Part shown: positions 23,794 to 29,827 of the stretch, piece after piece
Numbering within the stretch: the first letter of the stretch is position 1
Layout of the letters: every line of letters starts with the position of its first letter
Assembly (NCBI GenBank): GCA_031376455.1
Contig: JANMDU010000056.1
Coordinates: forward strand, 1-29,827
Length of the DNA: 29,827 nucleotides
Origin: JANMDU01 sp031376455
GTDB taxonomy: Bacteria > Pseudomonadota > Gammaproteobacteria > Burkholderiales > Burkholderiaceae_C
Direction of reading: 5' to 3'
Translations under genes and position numbers: made by a program
The notes under the pieces: generated by a model
Database searches by the model: none
What the model saw: only the letters and a program-made list of their open reading frames with translations
Told to the model about the DNA's origin: nothing

Positions 23794-25263
23794 TCAACGG
23801 CAGATCGGCGCATTGTTTTGCCTGACGCCTGCACCGCTGAGCAAGCTCATGATTTGCGGGTTGCGAGCATTCGGCAGTGGCACGCGATCAAAATCAATGA
23901 ACAGCGGAATATTCACAGGCCGATAGGTTTGCGTGTCAAAGCCGGAGAAACCTGTCTCACCTCGGCCAAGCTGCAAAATTTCTTGCCCAGCGATGATTTC
24001 TACATGACCATCTCGCACCATCACATACAAGCCTTCCTGCTGCTCATTGTGTTGGCGCGAATCAAACAAGCCCGGGCTGATCGGCACATCTTGCGGCGAG
24101 CCTGGCTGGCCGCTAGGAGGCTGGCTCAGTAGCTGTACGTTGCCCGCGCCCGAGAGCAAAAATGCGCCTTCGTTGATTGATAGTAATAGCTCAGGCAAAT
24201 TCAGGCCCCCTGAAGGAGACCATTGCACCAACACCTGCCCCACATAGGTATACACACGCGTGCCTGAATCAGGGCCGGCCGCTGGCTCGCCTGCGCAAGC
24301 GCCCGTGCAATCGATGCCGAGCTCCGTGCCGCGAATGCCGATGGTCGCCGTATTCGTGCGGTAGCTCACGTTGCGCGGCGCAGCTTTTCCGATCAGGCCC
24401 GTCACGGCGCGCAAGCTGCCGCGCAAAAGCGAGACCACATAGCGCGCATCCACCACGTTACTTGGCGAATATACAAACTCATCAATACGCAGGCGGCTGC
24501 CTTGCGCCAGACGCACTTTGCTTTCATCGCGAAAGATCAAAACACCCTCAGAATTTTGGCCAGTCTCAATGGTCTCGCCGGGATACAAGGGTGCGCCATC
24601 GGTGACGCGGCGGCGCTCGCCAGAGCTACTGACGGCATCGAGCTGCCCGCGAACGGCTTGCAACTTGGCACTGGCTTGCACCGCATTGGGCCGAGCAGCA
24701 TCATTGATGCGGGCAGCCTCGGCTTGGCATTCAGAACGGCACAGGCGCGCATCAAAATCAGTGCCGCGAATGCCAATGGTGGCGGTGTTGGTTTGGATAC
24801 GAGCCGTGCCCGCACCATTTTTGTTGATCAGCCCGGTTATAGCGCGCAGCCCACCACGCAGCAGATTAAGCACCATGGCGTTGTCGGTGTTTTTGGCATC
24901 GTATTTGAATTGGGTCAGCACCAGCTCGGTGGAGGGGCGCACGGTCATGCGGGTACCGTCTTGCATTTTCATGATGGCCAGCGAGCCATCGCTGGTGGAG
25001 ACGCGATCTCCCTCGGCAAGCAAGCTGCCCTTGCCCATGATGCGAGGGACACCATTGGCCTGCTGAGCGACTGCAATACCGCGCACATACTCTACCTCAG
25101 CCACATTGGCTGTTTGCGCTTTCGACAACACAGGCCAAACACTCAACAACGCCGCACCCAAAATCCATGCGAAGCAAGCCTGATGCCTATCAAATGATCT
25201 GCTCAAAAGGGCGCAGCTTCGAATCGATGCATTGGCTTGCTTTGTTAGTCTGGTGCGATGCAT
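23794..25263 (-). CDS. Exported protein with two FecR domains
   Basis: The 489-residue product has an N-terminal signal or anchor (hydrophobic about 31-46, ending SKAQ) and two FecR-type domains. Domain 1 (about 56-170) and domain 2 (about 219-315) each contain a matching pair: LLRGGLRAITGLINK / LLRGSLRAVTGLIGK, and TNTATIGIRGT in both. A Cys pair follows each copy (LCRSEC; CTGAC), and an Ala/Arg-rich helix separates them. The C-terminal third has VLVQWSPSGGLN, VMVRDGHVEIIAG and a tail ending NNAPICR. FecR domains are known from sigma-factor regulation, but no sigma gene is seen here. The link to tpsB-tpsA suggests an assembly or envelope role (inference). AAGGG lies 8 nt before the ATG. Confidence 0.9.
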   Translation of the reverse strand: MHRTRLTKQANASIRSCALLSRSFDRHQACFAWILGAALLSVWPVLSKAQTANVAEVEYVRGIAVAQQANGVPRIMGKGSLLAEGDRVSTSDGSLAIMKMQDGTRMTVRPSTELVLTQFKYDAKNTDNAMVLNLLRGGLRAITGLINKNGAGTARIQTNTATIGIRGTDFDARLCRSECQAEAARINDAARPNAVQASAKLQAVRGQLDAVSSSGERRRVTDGAPLYPGETIETGQNSEGVLIFRDESKVRLAQGSRLRIDEFVYSPSNVVDARYVVSLLRGSLRAVTGLIGKAAPRNVSYRTNTATIGIRGTELGIDCTGACAGEPAAGPDSGTRVYTYVGQVLVQWSPSGGLNLPELLLSINEGAFLLSGAGNVQLLSQPPSGQPGSPQDVPISPGLFDSRQHNEQQEGLYVMVRDGHVEIIAGQEILQLGRGETGFSGFDTQTYRPVNIPLFIDFDRVPLPNARNPQIMSLLSGAGVRQNNAPICR

Positions 25264-25480
25264 AAGCTAGACCCTTTTCAATTCTTTTCATTTAATCACA
25301 AGCGTTTACAAGCATCTACCCTGAATGGATGATCTCCTCCATCGACTTCAAGTTTTTTTAATACTTTATAGCTCATTTCTTAACCGCGAAGCTGCAGATA
25401 TTCTTCATAAATTTGTGTTTTCAGACAAATTCCCAACGCGATGTGCGCCGGTAACATCACCCATTGTTTTTCGCAGAAGT

Positions 25481-26089
25481 CTAAGACTGCGTGTGTAGTG
25501 TGTCGGTAAAACCGAACTTTGTGTAGTCTTTGATACGCATTGGATATAACATTCCGTGCAAATGATCACACTCATGCTGAATTACTCTAGCGTGAAAGCC
25601 TTCCACCGTGCGATCTATCGGCATACCGGTCTCGTCTAATCCTTGATAACGAATCTTTGAAAAGCGCGGCACCACGCCACGCAAACCGGGAACAGACAGA
25701 CAACCTTCCCAGCCTTCTTCTAAATCTTCTTCATTTGCGGTGTATGTCAGATCAAATACTATCGAATTCGTAGCAGTCTGCGCAGTATTTACGCCGGCCA
25801 ACGGCTTTTTTCTCTTTAAAAGAGGCGTGATAACAGGATTAATCAACACCGTGCGCGGCACAGGTGGCGCATCGGGGTAGCGCGGGTTGATCACGCCGCT
25901 GCCGAAAATCACAAGCTGCAAATCCACACCGATTTGTGGCGCAGCAAGACCAGCGCCATTCGCGGCCGTCATCGTATCTTGCATATCTTGCAGCAACGCA
26001 TGCAGTTCGGGCGTGTTGAATTGCTTGACGGGTTGCGCCACGCGCAGCAAGCGCGGATCGCCCATCTTGAGAATCTCGCAGATGGCCAT
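25481..26089 (-). CDS. def: Peptide deformylase with in-frame repeat insertion
   Basis: Deformylase removes the N-formyl group from new proteins. The 202-residue product has motif 1 GAGLAAPQ (45-52), motif 2 EGCLSVP (128-134, metal ligand Cys130) and motif 3 QHECDH (171-176, His172, Glu173, His176), all intact. Between LINPVITPL and EEGWEGCLSVP, where betaproteobacterial relatives have a short acidic loop, there are about 30 extra residues (about 91-121). Their coding DNA is copy 5 of the REP-like repeat. The gene is last in a likely operon with the truncated haemoglobin (10 nt upstream) and the Trp-rich protein. Confidence 0.95.
   Translation of the reverse strand: MAICEILKMGDPRLLRVAQPVKQFNTPELHALLQDMQDTMTAANGAGLAAPQIGVDLQLVIFGSGVINPRYPDAPPVPRTVLINPVITPLLKRKKPLAGVNTAQTATNSIVFDLTYTANEEDLEEGWEGCLSVPGLRGVVPRFSKIRYQGLDETGMPIDRTVEGFHARVIQHECDHLHGMLYPMRIKDYTKFGFTDTLHTQS
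25763..25820 (+). repeat. REP-like repeat, copy 5, inside def
   Basis: TAGCAGTCTGCGCAGTATT followed by TACGCCGGCC matches copies 3 and 4 (TAGCACTCTGCGCAGTATA, TACGCCGGCT). The repeat is read in frame on the minus strand as part of deformylase without any stop codon. Confidence 0.7.
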
Positions 26090-26099
26090 GATTCAAGTT

Positions 26100-26510
26100 T
26101 TAAGAAGGCACGCCATGATTGCGCATCCAATCAGCCGTCTGGAAAAAACTCGTGCGCAACTTAGCGCGCAGATCCTCGGGTACTCCCGTCTCCCCCATCG
26201 CGCGATCCATGCAGGCGAGCCATTCATCGCGCTCCTGAATGCCAATGGGCACATGCATATGCCGCGCCCGCAAGCGAGGATGGCCAAATTTCTCGGTGTA
26301 ATACTGCGGGCCGCCCAGCCAGCCGCAGATGAACCAAAAAGTGCGCTCGCGAGAGTTTTCAAGCGATGGCGGATGCACGGAGCGCAGCCTAGCAAACCCG
26401 GGCTCTAAGTCCATCAAATCATAGAAACGCTCGATCAGCGCCTTGACTTGGTTTTCTCCACCGATCCATTCAAAAGGTGTGGCAAAAGCCGATTTTTCTT
26501 CGATTTGCAT
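26100..26510 (-). CDS. Group II truncated haemoglobin
   Basis: The 136-residue product has the 2-on-2 globin pattern: FYDLMDLEPGFARLRSVHP (B/C/E region), the helix-E segment RTFWFICGWLGGPQYY, proximal His84 in RLRARHMHVPIG, and Trp97 in ERDEWLACMDRAM. The Trp at this position is characteristic of group II (TrHbO-type) proteins. Such proteins bind O2, NO and related ligands; the physiological role here is unknown. I use the ATG at 26510, one base after the stop of the Trp-rich protein; the longer ORF from 26627 would read through that gene in another frame. The stop is 10 nt before def. Confidence 0.92.
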   Translation of the reverse strand: MQIEEKSAFATPFEWIGGENQVKALIERFYDLMDLEPGFARLRSVHPPSLENSRERTFWFICGWLGGPQYYTEKFGHPRLRARHMHVPIGIQERDEWLACMDRAMGETGVPEDLRAKLRTSFFQTADWMRNHGVPS

Positions 26511-26511
26511 G

Positions 26512-26769
26512 TTATTTGCGTCGCTTGCCCGCGCCCATGCCCAGAGCTTCGCGGTTTTTCTGCAAGCGATCAGCTTTGCGTTGATCCATCTTATCCATCG
26601 CTTTTTTCTTGGTGTAGCCCGTGGCATCTGCCCACGCCCACCAGATCACGGCCAGAACAAATGGCGCTGCAAACACATACCATTTATCCGCCCAACCCCA
26701 TTGCCCGACTGGGCCGATCACAAGAAACTTAAGCAGCAATAAAACCACACCTGCGCCAAGGAAATACAT
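26512..26769 (-). CDS. Small Trp-rich membrane protein (TIGR04438-like)
   Basis: The 85-residue product has two hydrophobic segments (about 3-19 and 30-46) rich in Trp (GPVGQWGWADKWYV, VIWWAWADATG). A strongly basic, charged C-terminal tail (KKKAMDKMDQRKADRLQKNR) follows. It fits the burkholderial small Trp-rich protein family, which I recall as TIGR04438; function unknown. AAGGAG stands 7 nt before the ATG, the clearest ribosome-binding site of the three-gene group. The stop is 1 nt before the truncated haemoglobin start. Confidence 0.85.
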   Translation of the reverse strand: MYFLGAGVVLLLLKFLVIGPVGQWGWADKWYVFAAPFVLAVIWWAWADATGYTKKKAMDKMDQRKADRLQKNREALGMGAGKRRK

Positions 26770-26928
26770 GGCAGCTCCTTTTAATGAAAATTAGCATGAA
26801 TTGAGTGCGTTTTAAGGGTTTATGCAGCGCTTGAAACTGTCCTGTCAACCCATTTGCCTAAAATCACGTTATGACCAGTGTATTGCAATAAGGCTTGAAG
26901 ACAAGCATTTGCTCCCTTAAGGAAGACA

Positions 26929-27255
26929 ATGAAAATTCGTTTATTCGCCCTCATCTCCGCAGCAGCCGTTTTGAGCAGCATCCAAATGCCAGCTTTTGCT
27001 GATGTAGCGCTCGCGACTGCTAAAAACTGCATGGCCTGCCACGCTGTTGACAAAAAAATGGTCGGCCCATCCTACAAAGCCGTGTCGGAAAAATACGCCG
27101 CTGATAAAGATGCAGTGAAGATGCTTGCCGAAAAAATCCAAAAAGGCAGTACACCCGGTAAGGGAAATTGGGGTCCTGTGCCCATGCCTGCGAATCCGCA
27201 AGTAACAGAAGCTGAAGCGACCAAGCTCGCTGCTTGGGTGATGACGGTCAAGTAA
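26929..27255 (+). CDS. Small monohaem cytochrome c (class I, c551/c552 type)
   Basis: The 108-residue product has a signal peptide (cleavage after AFA, residue 23) and a mature domain of about 85 residues. The haem site is NCMACH (Cys34, Cys37, His38), and the axial Met ligand is likely Met86 in GPVPMPANP. Helices typical of class I cytochromes close the protein (TEAEATKLAAWVMTVK). It would be a periplasmic electron carrier for respiratory or photosynthetic chains, and needs the Ccm system encoded at the start of the window. AAGGAAG stands 5 nt before the ATG. A strong hairpin terminator follows. Confidence 0.95.
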   Translation: MKIRLFALISAAAVLSSIQMPAFADVALATAKNCMACHAVDKKMVGPSYKAVSEKYAADKDAVKMLAEKIQKGSTPGKGNWGPVPMPANPQVTEAEATKLAAWVMTVK

Positions 27256-27273
27256 ACCGCTGAGCTGCCCAAC

Positions 27274-27299
27274 AAAAAGCCACCGCAAGGTGGCTTTTT
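27274..27299. terminator. Bidirectional rho-independent terminator
   Basis: AAAAAGCCACC, a GCAA loop and GGTGGCTTTTT form a perfect 11-bp stem with a GNRA loop. The A-run on one side and T-run on the other let it act for the cytochrome c gene (+) and for lysC (-), which converge here. Confidence 0.93.
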
Positions 27300-27320
27300 G
27301 CATTTTCAATGCGATAAAAA

Positions 27321-28589
27321 TCAAGCGGAGGGTTGATCCAAATCAAAAGCCTTGTGCAGCGCGCGCACCGCCAGCTCCATGTATTTCTCGTCAATCACCA
27401 CCGAGGTCTTGATCTCGCTGGTCGAGATCATCTGAATATTGATGCCCTCTTCCGCGAGGCAGCGAAACATCTTGCTCGCAATGCCCACATGGCTGCGCAT
27501 GCCGATGCCCACAATGCTCACCTTGCAAATTTTCGCATCGCCTACCACTTCCGCTGCACCGAGCTTCGGTGTCACTTTCGCTTTGAGCAGATCAATCGTT
27601 TTTGCAAAATCATTGCGATGCACAGTGAAGGAAAAATCGGTTTTGCCGTCTTTGGAAATGTTTTGAATGATCACATCGACTTCAATGTTCGCATCGGCCA
27701 CAGCGCCCAAAATGTTGTAAGCAATGCCCGGCGTATCCGGCACGCCGAGGATTGAGATTTTCGCTTCATCGCGGTTAAAAGCAATGCCAGAGACGATGGC
27801 TTGTTCCATGTTTTCATCTTCCTCAAAAGTGATCAGAGTGCCCGATTTGGCCTCGATGTTGATGTCAATATCCCAATCCGTAAAACTTGAAAGCACGCGC
27901 AGCGGCACTTTGTATTTGCCTGCAAATTCAACCGAGCGAATCTGCAAGACTTTGGAGCCCATGCTGGCCATCTCTAGCATCTCTTCAAAGCTCACCGTGT
28001 GTAAGCGGCGCGCTTCTGGCACGACGCGCGGATCGGTCGTGTACACGCCATCCACATCGGTGTAGATCAAGCATTCAGCGGCCTTCATCGCAGCGGCCAC
28101 GGCCACAGCGGAAGTATCCGAGCCGCCGCGCCCAAGTGTCGTGACGTTGCCGTTCGGATCAACCCCCTGAAAGCCGGTGACGATCACCACGCGGCCAGCG
28201 CTTAAGTCTGCGCGAATTTTTTGATCGTCAATACTCTCGATGCGCGCTTTGGTGAACGAGCTGTCCGTTTTAATCGGCACTTGCCAGCCGCTGTAGCTCA
28301 CCGACGCCATGCCCTCAGCTTGCAAAGCAATCGCTAGCAGAGCAGAAGAGGCTTGCTCGCCAGTCGCCGCCAAAGCGTCCAGCTCACGGCTGTAAGAAGC
28401 GGAGGATTTAGCTGGCGCAAGCTCCTTGGCCAGCGCCAGCAAACGATTCGTCTCACCGCTCATCGCAGACGGCACGACGACCATTTGATGCCCAGCTCGC
28501 GCCCATTTAGCCACGCGCTTGGCGACATTGCGAATGCGCTCAGGCGACCCCATTGAGGTGCCCCCATATTTATGGACAACTAAAGCCAT
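27321..28589 (-). CDS. lysC: Aspartate kinase
   Basis: Aspartokinase phosphorylates aspartate, the first step towards lysine, threonine, methionine and diaminopimelate. The 422-residue product starts MALVVHKYGGTSMGSPERI (ATP/aspartate-binding KYGGTS). It has GFQGVDPNGNVTTLGRGGSD and YTDVDGVYTTDPRVVPEA (kinase core), and two C-terminal ACT domains (about 265-410; for example ISILGVPDTPGIAYNIL and VSIVGIGMRSHVGIASKMF), the usual site of feedback control by lysine and/or threonine. Length and order match the monofunctional betaproteobacterial enzyme. The terminator at 27274 lies 21 nt beyond the stop. No lysine riboswitch fits in the 99-nt upstream gap. Confidence 0.97.
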   Translation of the reverse strand: MALVVHKYGGTSMGSPERIRNVAKRVAKWARAGHQMVVVPSAMSGETNRLLALAKELAPAKSSASYSRELDALAATGEQASSALLAIALQAEGMASVSYSGWQVPIKTDSSFTKARIESIDDQKIRADLSAGRVVIVTGFQGVDPNGNVTTLGRGGSDTSAVAVAAAMKAAECLIYTDVDGVYTTDPRVVPEARRLHTVSFEEMLEMASMGSKVLQIRSVEFAGKYKVPLRVLSSFTDWDIDINIEAKSGTLITFEEDENMEQAIVSGIAFNRDEAKISILGVPDTPGIAYNILGAVADANIEVDVIIQNISKDGKTDFSFTVHRNDFAKTIDLLKAKVTPKLGAAEVVGDAKICKVSIVGIGMRSHVGIASKMFRCLAEEGINIQMISTSEIKTSVVIDEKYMELAVRALHKAFDLDQPSA

Positions 28590-28651
28590 ATTGTTTTGAT
28601 TTCAAAAGCTAAGAACGACACCGCACGCAGTTGCATCCGGCAAAGCTTTTG

Positions 28652-28657
28652 ATTATA
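28652..28657 (-). promoter_or_regulatory. Possible -10 element for lysC
   Basis: A perfect TATAAT on the minus strand, 62 nt before the lysC ATG and within the 99-nt gap after ybbA. A good -35 hexamer is not evident at normal spacing, so it is a candidate only. Confidence 0.45.
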
Positions 28658-28688
28658 AAACGAGATCACAGCGATCTACGGGAAAACG

Positions 28689-29360
28689 CTAGGCCGCAAT
28701 CCGCCCGGCCTCAATCACCACGCGCTGGTTGCATTGCGCAGCAATTGCGCGATCATGCGTCACCATCACCAGCGTCGTACCGCGCTCGGCGTTGAGCTCA
28801 AACATGAGCTGGATCACGCGCTCGCCGGTGGCGAAATCAAGGCTACCGGTAGGCTCATCGGCGAGCAACACGGCAGGCTCAACGACAAAAGCTCGCGCGA
28901 GCGCGACTCGCTGCTGCTCGCCACCGCTCATGACCTTTGGATAGTGGTTGAGACGCTCAGAGAGGCCGACGCGTTTGAGCATAGCCGTGGCCTGCGTTCT
29001 CGCATCTTTGCGACCTGCGAGCTCCAAGGGCAGCATGACGTTCTCAAGCGCAGTTAAGTTGCCTAGCAACTGGAAGCTCTGGAAAACGAAACCGACCTTT
29101 TGCGCACGCCAAGCTGCGCGATCATCTTCGCCGAAAGCAAACAAATCTTGCCCTGCAAGCTTGACTGTGCCTTTTGTGGGCACATCTAAGCCTGCAATGA
29201 TGGACAAAAGCGTGCTTTTGCCCGAACCGGATGCGCCGACGATGGCAACCGTTTCCCGCGCTGAAACGTTGAAATCAATATCGCGCAAAATATCTAGTGT
29301 TCCGGTGGAGTCCGTGACGCTTTTAAAGATGTGCTCCACGGAGATGATGGGATCAGACAT
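28689..29360 (-). CDS. ybbA: YbbA/LolD-like ABC transporter ATPase
   Basis: The 223-residue product is an ABC ATPase of the MacB/LolD/YbbA type: VAIVGASGSGKSTLL (Walker A), FVFQSFQLLGNLTALENV (Q-loop), VMSGGEQQRVALARA (signature), VLLADEPTGSLD (Walker B) and MVTHD (H-loop). The membrane partner (YbbP-like permease) is not in the window. Placement head-to-head with tesA is the known ybbA-tesA arrangement, which is why I use that symbol. I start at the ATG at 29360 (MSDPIISVEH), since the N-terminal beta-strand needs these residues; a longer ORF to 29732 runs antisense through tesA and is not supported. Confidence 0.88.
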   Translation of the reverse strand: MSDPIISVEHIFKSVTDSTGTLDILRDIDFNVSARETVAIVGASGSGKSTLLSIIAGLDVPTKGTVKLAGQDLFAFGEDDRAAWRAQKVGFVFQSFQLLGNLTALENVMLPLELAGRKDARTQATAMLKRVGLSERLNHYPKVMSGGEQQRVALARAFVVEPAVLLADEPTGSLDFATGERVIQLMFELNAERGTTLVMVTHDRAIAAQCNQRVVIEAGRIAA

Positions 29361-29827
29361 GAATGAATTAAGAGTTAGCTTCGATAGACGTGACTTTAGC
29401 CGTTTGGCGGCTTGTGGCGTGCTGTTGGGGGCATTTTTAAACGATGCGCAGGCACAAACCAAGACACGCACGATTGTGGTGGTGGGTGATTCGCTGAGCG
29501 CTGAATATGGCCTGCGCAGGGGCACGGGCTGGGTGGCGCTTTTGGAAAAGCGCCTCGCCGAGCAAAAGATTGCCGCCAAAGTGATCAACGCAAGCATCAG
29601 CGGAGACACGACCTCGGGTGGCCGTTCGCGCTTGACCGCCCTGCTTGTCGCACACAAGCCCACGCACGTGATCATTGAGCTGGGTGGCAATGATGCGCTG
29701 CGTGGCCTGCCGCGCAAGATGACGCAAGACAATTTGAGCGCAATGACAGAAGCGGCGCAAAAAGCCGGCGCTCAGGTGTTGCTCGTGGGCATGCAAGTGC
29801 CGCCCAACTATGGCGCGGATTACTCAG
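29359..29827 (+). CDS. tesA: TesA-type GDSL lysophospholipase/arylesterase (3' end outside window)
   Basis: TesA is a periplasmic SGNH esterase/thioesterase/lysophospholipase. The 156 residues present contain block I VVVGDSLSAEYGL with the nucleophile Ser, block II SISGDTTSGG and block III ELGGNDALRGLP. Block V with the catalytic Asp-His lies beyond the window. The N-terminus FDRRDFSRLAACGVLLGA, ending AQAQ, resembles a twin-arginine signal. Only the ATG at 29359 precedes the arginine pair. That start codon overlaps the ybbA start codon on the other strand by two bases (CATG at 29358-29361). Confidence 0.93.
   Translation, partial: MNELRVSFDRRDFSRLAACGVLLGAFLNDAQAQTKTRTIVVVGDSLSAEYGLRRGTGWVALLEKRLAEQKIAAKVINASISGDTTSGGRSRLTALLVAHKPTHVIIELGGNDALRGLPRKMTQDNLSAMTEAAQKAGAQVLLVGMQVPPNYGADYS

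Noticed and set aside
26511..26627. Upstream extension of the truncated haemoglobin frame
   Set aside because: It overlaps the Trp-rich protein gene in another frame; the ATG at 26510 begins the globin-like sequence one base after that gene's stop.
28590..28688. Lysine riboswitch upstream of lysC
   Set aside because: The gap is only 99 nt, too short for this large riboswitch, and no matching structure is seen.
29361..29732. 124-codon upstream extension of the ybbA frame
   Set aside because: It is antisense to tesA and has no ABC-ATPase features.

Overview
The window looks like chromosome of a betaproteobacterium of the order Burkholderiales, most likely a freshwater Comamonadaceae-type phototroph (Rhodoferax/Limnohabitans-like). 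This placement is inference. It rests on the protein sequences, moderate GC, bacteriochlorophyll genes beside a System I cytochrome c maturation operon, the small Trp-rich protein/truncated haemoglobin/deformylase arrangement, and a short intergenic repeat that resembles one I know from Comamonadaceae.

Layout. (1) 1-4618 (+): the distal part of a ccm operon, ccmE (5'-truncated by the window)-ccmF-ccmG-ccmH-ccmI. (2) 4698-8456 (-): bchI-bchD-bchO, two Mg-chelatase subunits and the associated hydrolase. A divergent alpha/beta-hydrolase-like gene (8565-9479 +) follows, then bciB (9530-10828 -), a ferredoxin-type 8-vinyl reductase of (bacterio)chlorophyll synthesis. (3) 10947-11039: tRNA-Leu(UAA), followed by an imperfect 107-bp tandem array that repeats the tRNA 3' end. 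(4) 11293-12654: two conserved-looking proteins of unknown function, one cytosolic and one exported. (5) 12977-15890 (+): ccdA-ccdB toxin-antitoxin pair, thyA, folA and xthA. (6) 15989-25263 (-): a three-gene surface-protein locus, a double FecR-domain protein, a TpsB/FhaC-type outer-membrane transporter and a 2045-residue TpsA exoprotein with a beta-helix and six CARDB-like repeats. (7) 25481-26769 (-): small Trp-rich membrane protein, group II truncated haemoglobin and peptide deformylase. (8) 26929-29827: a c-type cytochrome (+), lysC (-), and a head-to-head pair, ybbA-like ABC ATPase (-) and tesA (+, cut by the window end).

How the parts fit. The ccm genes attach haem to c-type cytochromes such as the one at 26929. 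The bch genes feed the bacteriochlorophyll pathway. thyA/folA form the dTMP-tetrahydrofolate cycle. The FecR/TpsB/TpsA genes form a secretion unit for a very large adhesin-like protein.

A short REP-like repeat occurs at least five times (about 4643, 9480, 12710, 15028 and 25763). Four copies are intergenic. The fifth lies inside def and is translated as part of the enzyme. Other points of interest are the hydrolase with lost catalytic motifs beside bchI, the tRNA-3'-end array, the altered CcdB C-terminus, the similar C-terminal tails of the FecR and TpsA proteins, and the overlapping start codons of ybbA and tesA. I did not find a clearly new defence or mobile system.
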